The position numbers were made by a program, and so were the translations under genes. From positions 992,001 through 1,056,000 of the forward strand of contig NZ_JAPDUW010000001.1 of the NCBI RefSeq assembly GCF_026015295.1: DNA of 64,000 bases, written 5' to 3'. A model generated the notes under the pieces. The model was not told the DNA's origin, did not search any database, and saw only the letters and a program-made list of their open reading frames with translations. Origin of the DNA: Segatella copri (GTDB taxonomy: Bacteria > Bacteroidota > Bacteroidia > Bacteroidales > Bacteroidaceae). Shown in pieces: positions 62,576 through 64,000 of this stretch (positions within the stretch are counted from its first letter, which is position 1; each line of letters begins with the position of its first letter).

Positions 62576-64000
62576 ATGATCATATATGTAATCATAGCAT
62601 TTGTAGCAATACTCATAGGCATGTCTATCTCAGTCTCTGCCTTTGGAACCGGAGGCAAACGCAAGAAGATCTTTCAGGACATCTACTTCTCTGTTGAGGA
62701 TGTAGATGGCATTGGCGTGCTCTACACCAAGACTGGCGAATACTCAGCCATTTTGAAGATGGATAACCCGGTGCAGAAGTATTCTGCAAACATAGACAGC
62801 TACTATGAGTTCAATCATCTTGTCACCGCACTTGCCCAGACCCTCGGTGAAGGCTATGCCATTCATAAGCAGGATGTCTTCGTGCGTAAGCAGTTCCAGG
62901 ATGAGAGTAACGACAACCATGAGTTCTTGTCAGAGTCTTACTTCAAGTATTTCAATGGACGTTCCTATACCGACAGTCAGACTTATCTGATTATCACCCA
63001 GGAGAATAAGAAAAGCCGTATCTTCTCTTTTGATAGCAAGAAATGGCGTGACTTTATGGTGAAAATTCGCAAGATCAAAGACCAACTGAAGGACTCAGGC
63101 GTGGAAGCATCCTACCTCGATGGCAATACGGCTCGTGAATATGTTGACCGCTATTTCTCCATGAACTTCAACGACAAGACTGTGTCTATGACCAACTTCA
63201 AAGTCGATGAAGAGTCTATCTGTATGGGCAACAAACGATGCAAGGTCTATAGTCTTGTTGATGTTGATTGTGTCAGCACGCCATCTATAGTCCGTCCTTT
63301 CACCAACATTGAGGTGAACAATGTTTCCATGCCAGTGGACATGGTATCATTGGTTGACAGCATTCCTTCTGCCGATGTAGTTGTGTATAATCAGATGTTC
63401 TTCATTCCTAACCAGAAAAGAGAACTCTCCCTACTCGACAAGAAGAAAAACCGTCATGCCAGTATGCCTAATCCAAGCAACCAGATAGCCGTGGAGGACA
63501 TCAAGAAGGTGCAGGATGTGATAGCAAGAGAAAACAAACAGTTGGTATATGCCCACTTCAATCTTGTCGTTGGAGTATCTATAGATGCTGATATTCAGAA
63601 ATGTACCAACCATCTGGAGAACTCCTTTGGCCGATTGGGCATTCATATCAGCAAAAGAGCCTACAACCAATTGGAATTGTTTGTCAACTCATTCCCTGGT
63701 AATTGCTACTCCACCAACCCAGAGTATGACCGATTCCTGACCCTCAGTGATGCAGCCGCCTGTCTCATGTACAAAGAGCGCATTCAACATAGTGAGGAAA
63801 CACCTTTGAAGATATACTATACAGACCGCCAAGGTGTGCCAGTTGCCATCGACATCAGCGGAAAAGAAGGAAAGAACAAGATAACGGATAACTCCAATTT
63901 CTTCTGCCTCGGTCCGTCTGGAAGTGGTAAGTCCTTCCACATGAATAGTGTAGTCCGTCAGATGTGGGAACAGAACACCGACGTTGTGATGGTTGATACC
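62576..64000 (+). CDS. traG: TraG-type conjugation ATPase, VirB4-like (3' end outside window)
   Basis: 475 codons are visible. N-terminal membrane helix (IIYVIIAFVAILIGMSISVS), then the conserved start of Bacteroides TraG (FFSVEDVDGIGVLYTKTG region: YFSVEDVDGIGVLYTK) and SYFKYFNGRSYTDSQTYLII. The Walker A LGPSGSGKSFHMN is at the right end, followed by VVMVDT. It energises pilus/T4SS assembly. Confidence 0.92.
   Translation, partial: MIIYVIIAFVAILIGMSISVSAFGTGGKRKKIFQDIYFSVEDVDGIGVLYTKTGEYSAILKMDNPVQKYSANIDSYYEFNHLVTALAQTLGEGYAIHKQDVFVRKQFQDESNDNHEFLSESYFKYFNGRSYTDSQTYLIITQENKKSRIFSFDSKKWRDFMVKIRKIKDQLKDSGVEASYLDGNTAREYVDRYFSMNFNDKTVSMTNFKVDEESICMGNKRCKVYSLVDVDCVSTPSIVRPFTNIEVNNVSMPVDMVSLVDSIPSADVVVYNQMFFIPNQKRELSLLDKKKNRHASMPNPSNQIAVEDIKKVQDVIARENKQLVYAHFNLVVGVSIDADIQKCTNHLENSFGRLGIHISKRAYNQLELFVNSFPGNCYSTNPEYDRFLTLSDAAACLMYKERIQHSEETPLKIYYTDRQGVPVAIDISGKEGKNKITDNSNFFCLGPSGSGKSFHMNSVVRQMWEQNTDVVMVDT

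Larger units (their letters stand above)
52427..64000. mobile_element. element 2: conjugative-type element in tandem (right end outside window)
   Basis: Starts at the att core and repeats the left-end gene order of element 1 in diverged form, then carries replication genes and the opening of a Bacteroides-type tra operon. Its right att site is not in the window. Confidence 0.8.

Overview
The window reads as chromosome of a Bacteroidota species, most like Prevotella/Segatella (copri-like). Supporting signs are the Bacteroidota-type promoters (TTTG, about 20 bases, TAnnTTTG), families largely confined to the phylum (DUF4421, DUF4835/PorD, DUF3127, DUF1460, DUF4377, DUF4133/4134), a Rho factor with a long Q/A/E-rich insertion, and the uxaA/kdgK/eda hexuronate genes. 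The species is an inference; no rRNA or tRNA gene was seen.

Bases 1-35369 are core chromosome. A hexuronate (pectin) block comes first: kdgK and eda run leftward towards a TPR sensor-like gene cut by the window edge, and divergently a LacI-type regulator, altronate dehydratase and an NhaC-type antiporter run rightward. Housekeeping genes follow: GH25 lysozyme-like enzyme, zinc-ribbon protein, DnaJ-family protein, 5'-nucleotidase, NudC, an MFS transporter, DUF3127 protein, dnaN, a DnaQ-like exonuclease, coaBC, porD, recN, and a degenerate HtrA/TPR protein. Then a leftward set (DUF1460, DUF4421, Gfo/Idh/MocA, engB, ABC-F) is divergent from rho, a nucleoside phosphorylase and mnmE.

Bases 35370-52426 form a roughly 17-kb integrated element. 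It sits exactly at the 3' end of mnmE and is bounded by an exact 16-bp direct repeat (35354-35369 and 52411-52426). Its left part carries a zinc-finger protein with four tandem HTH modules, a tyrosine integrase, a two-TM protein, an excisionase-like HTH protein, a DUF3987 ATPase and a DUF6371 primase-like protein. Around these genes lie a perfect 24-bp palindrome, a 21-bp perfect inverted repeat and an 89-nt cloverleaf-like structure. No relaxase or secretion genes were found. Its right part is AT-rich cargo, mostly leftward: an Imm11-family protein, an STM3941-family protein, several lipoproteins and several broken genes (NlpE-like, ORF6N C-terminus, Abi_2-like). Three successive cargo units are each bracketed by their own short direct repeats.

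From 52427 to the right edge a second, related element begins in tandem at the same att core. It repeats the gene order (zinc finger plus seven HTH modules, integrase, two-TM protein, HTH protein), then carries replication genes (RepA-like ATPase, CHC2/Toprim primase) and the start of a Bacteroides-type conjugation operon (two DUF4134 proteins, DUF4133, TraG/VirB4). The two elements look like an array at one attachment site, with the second possibly supplying transfer functions that the first lacks.
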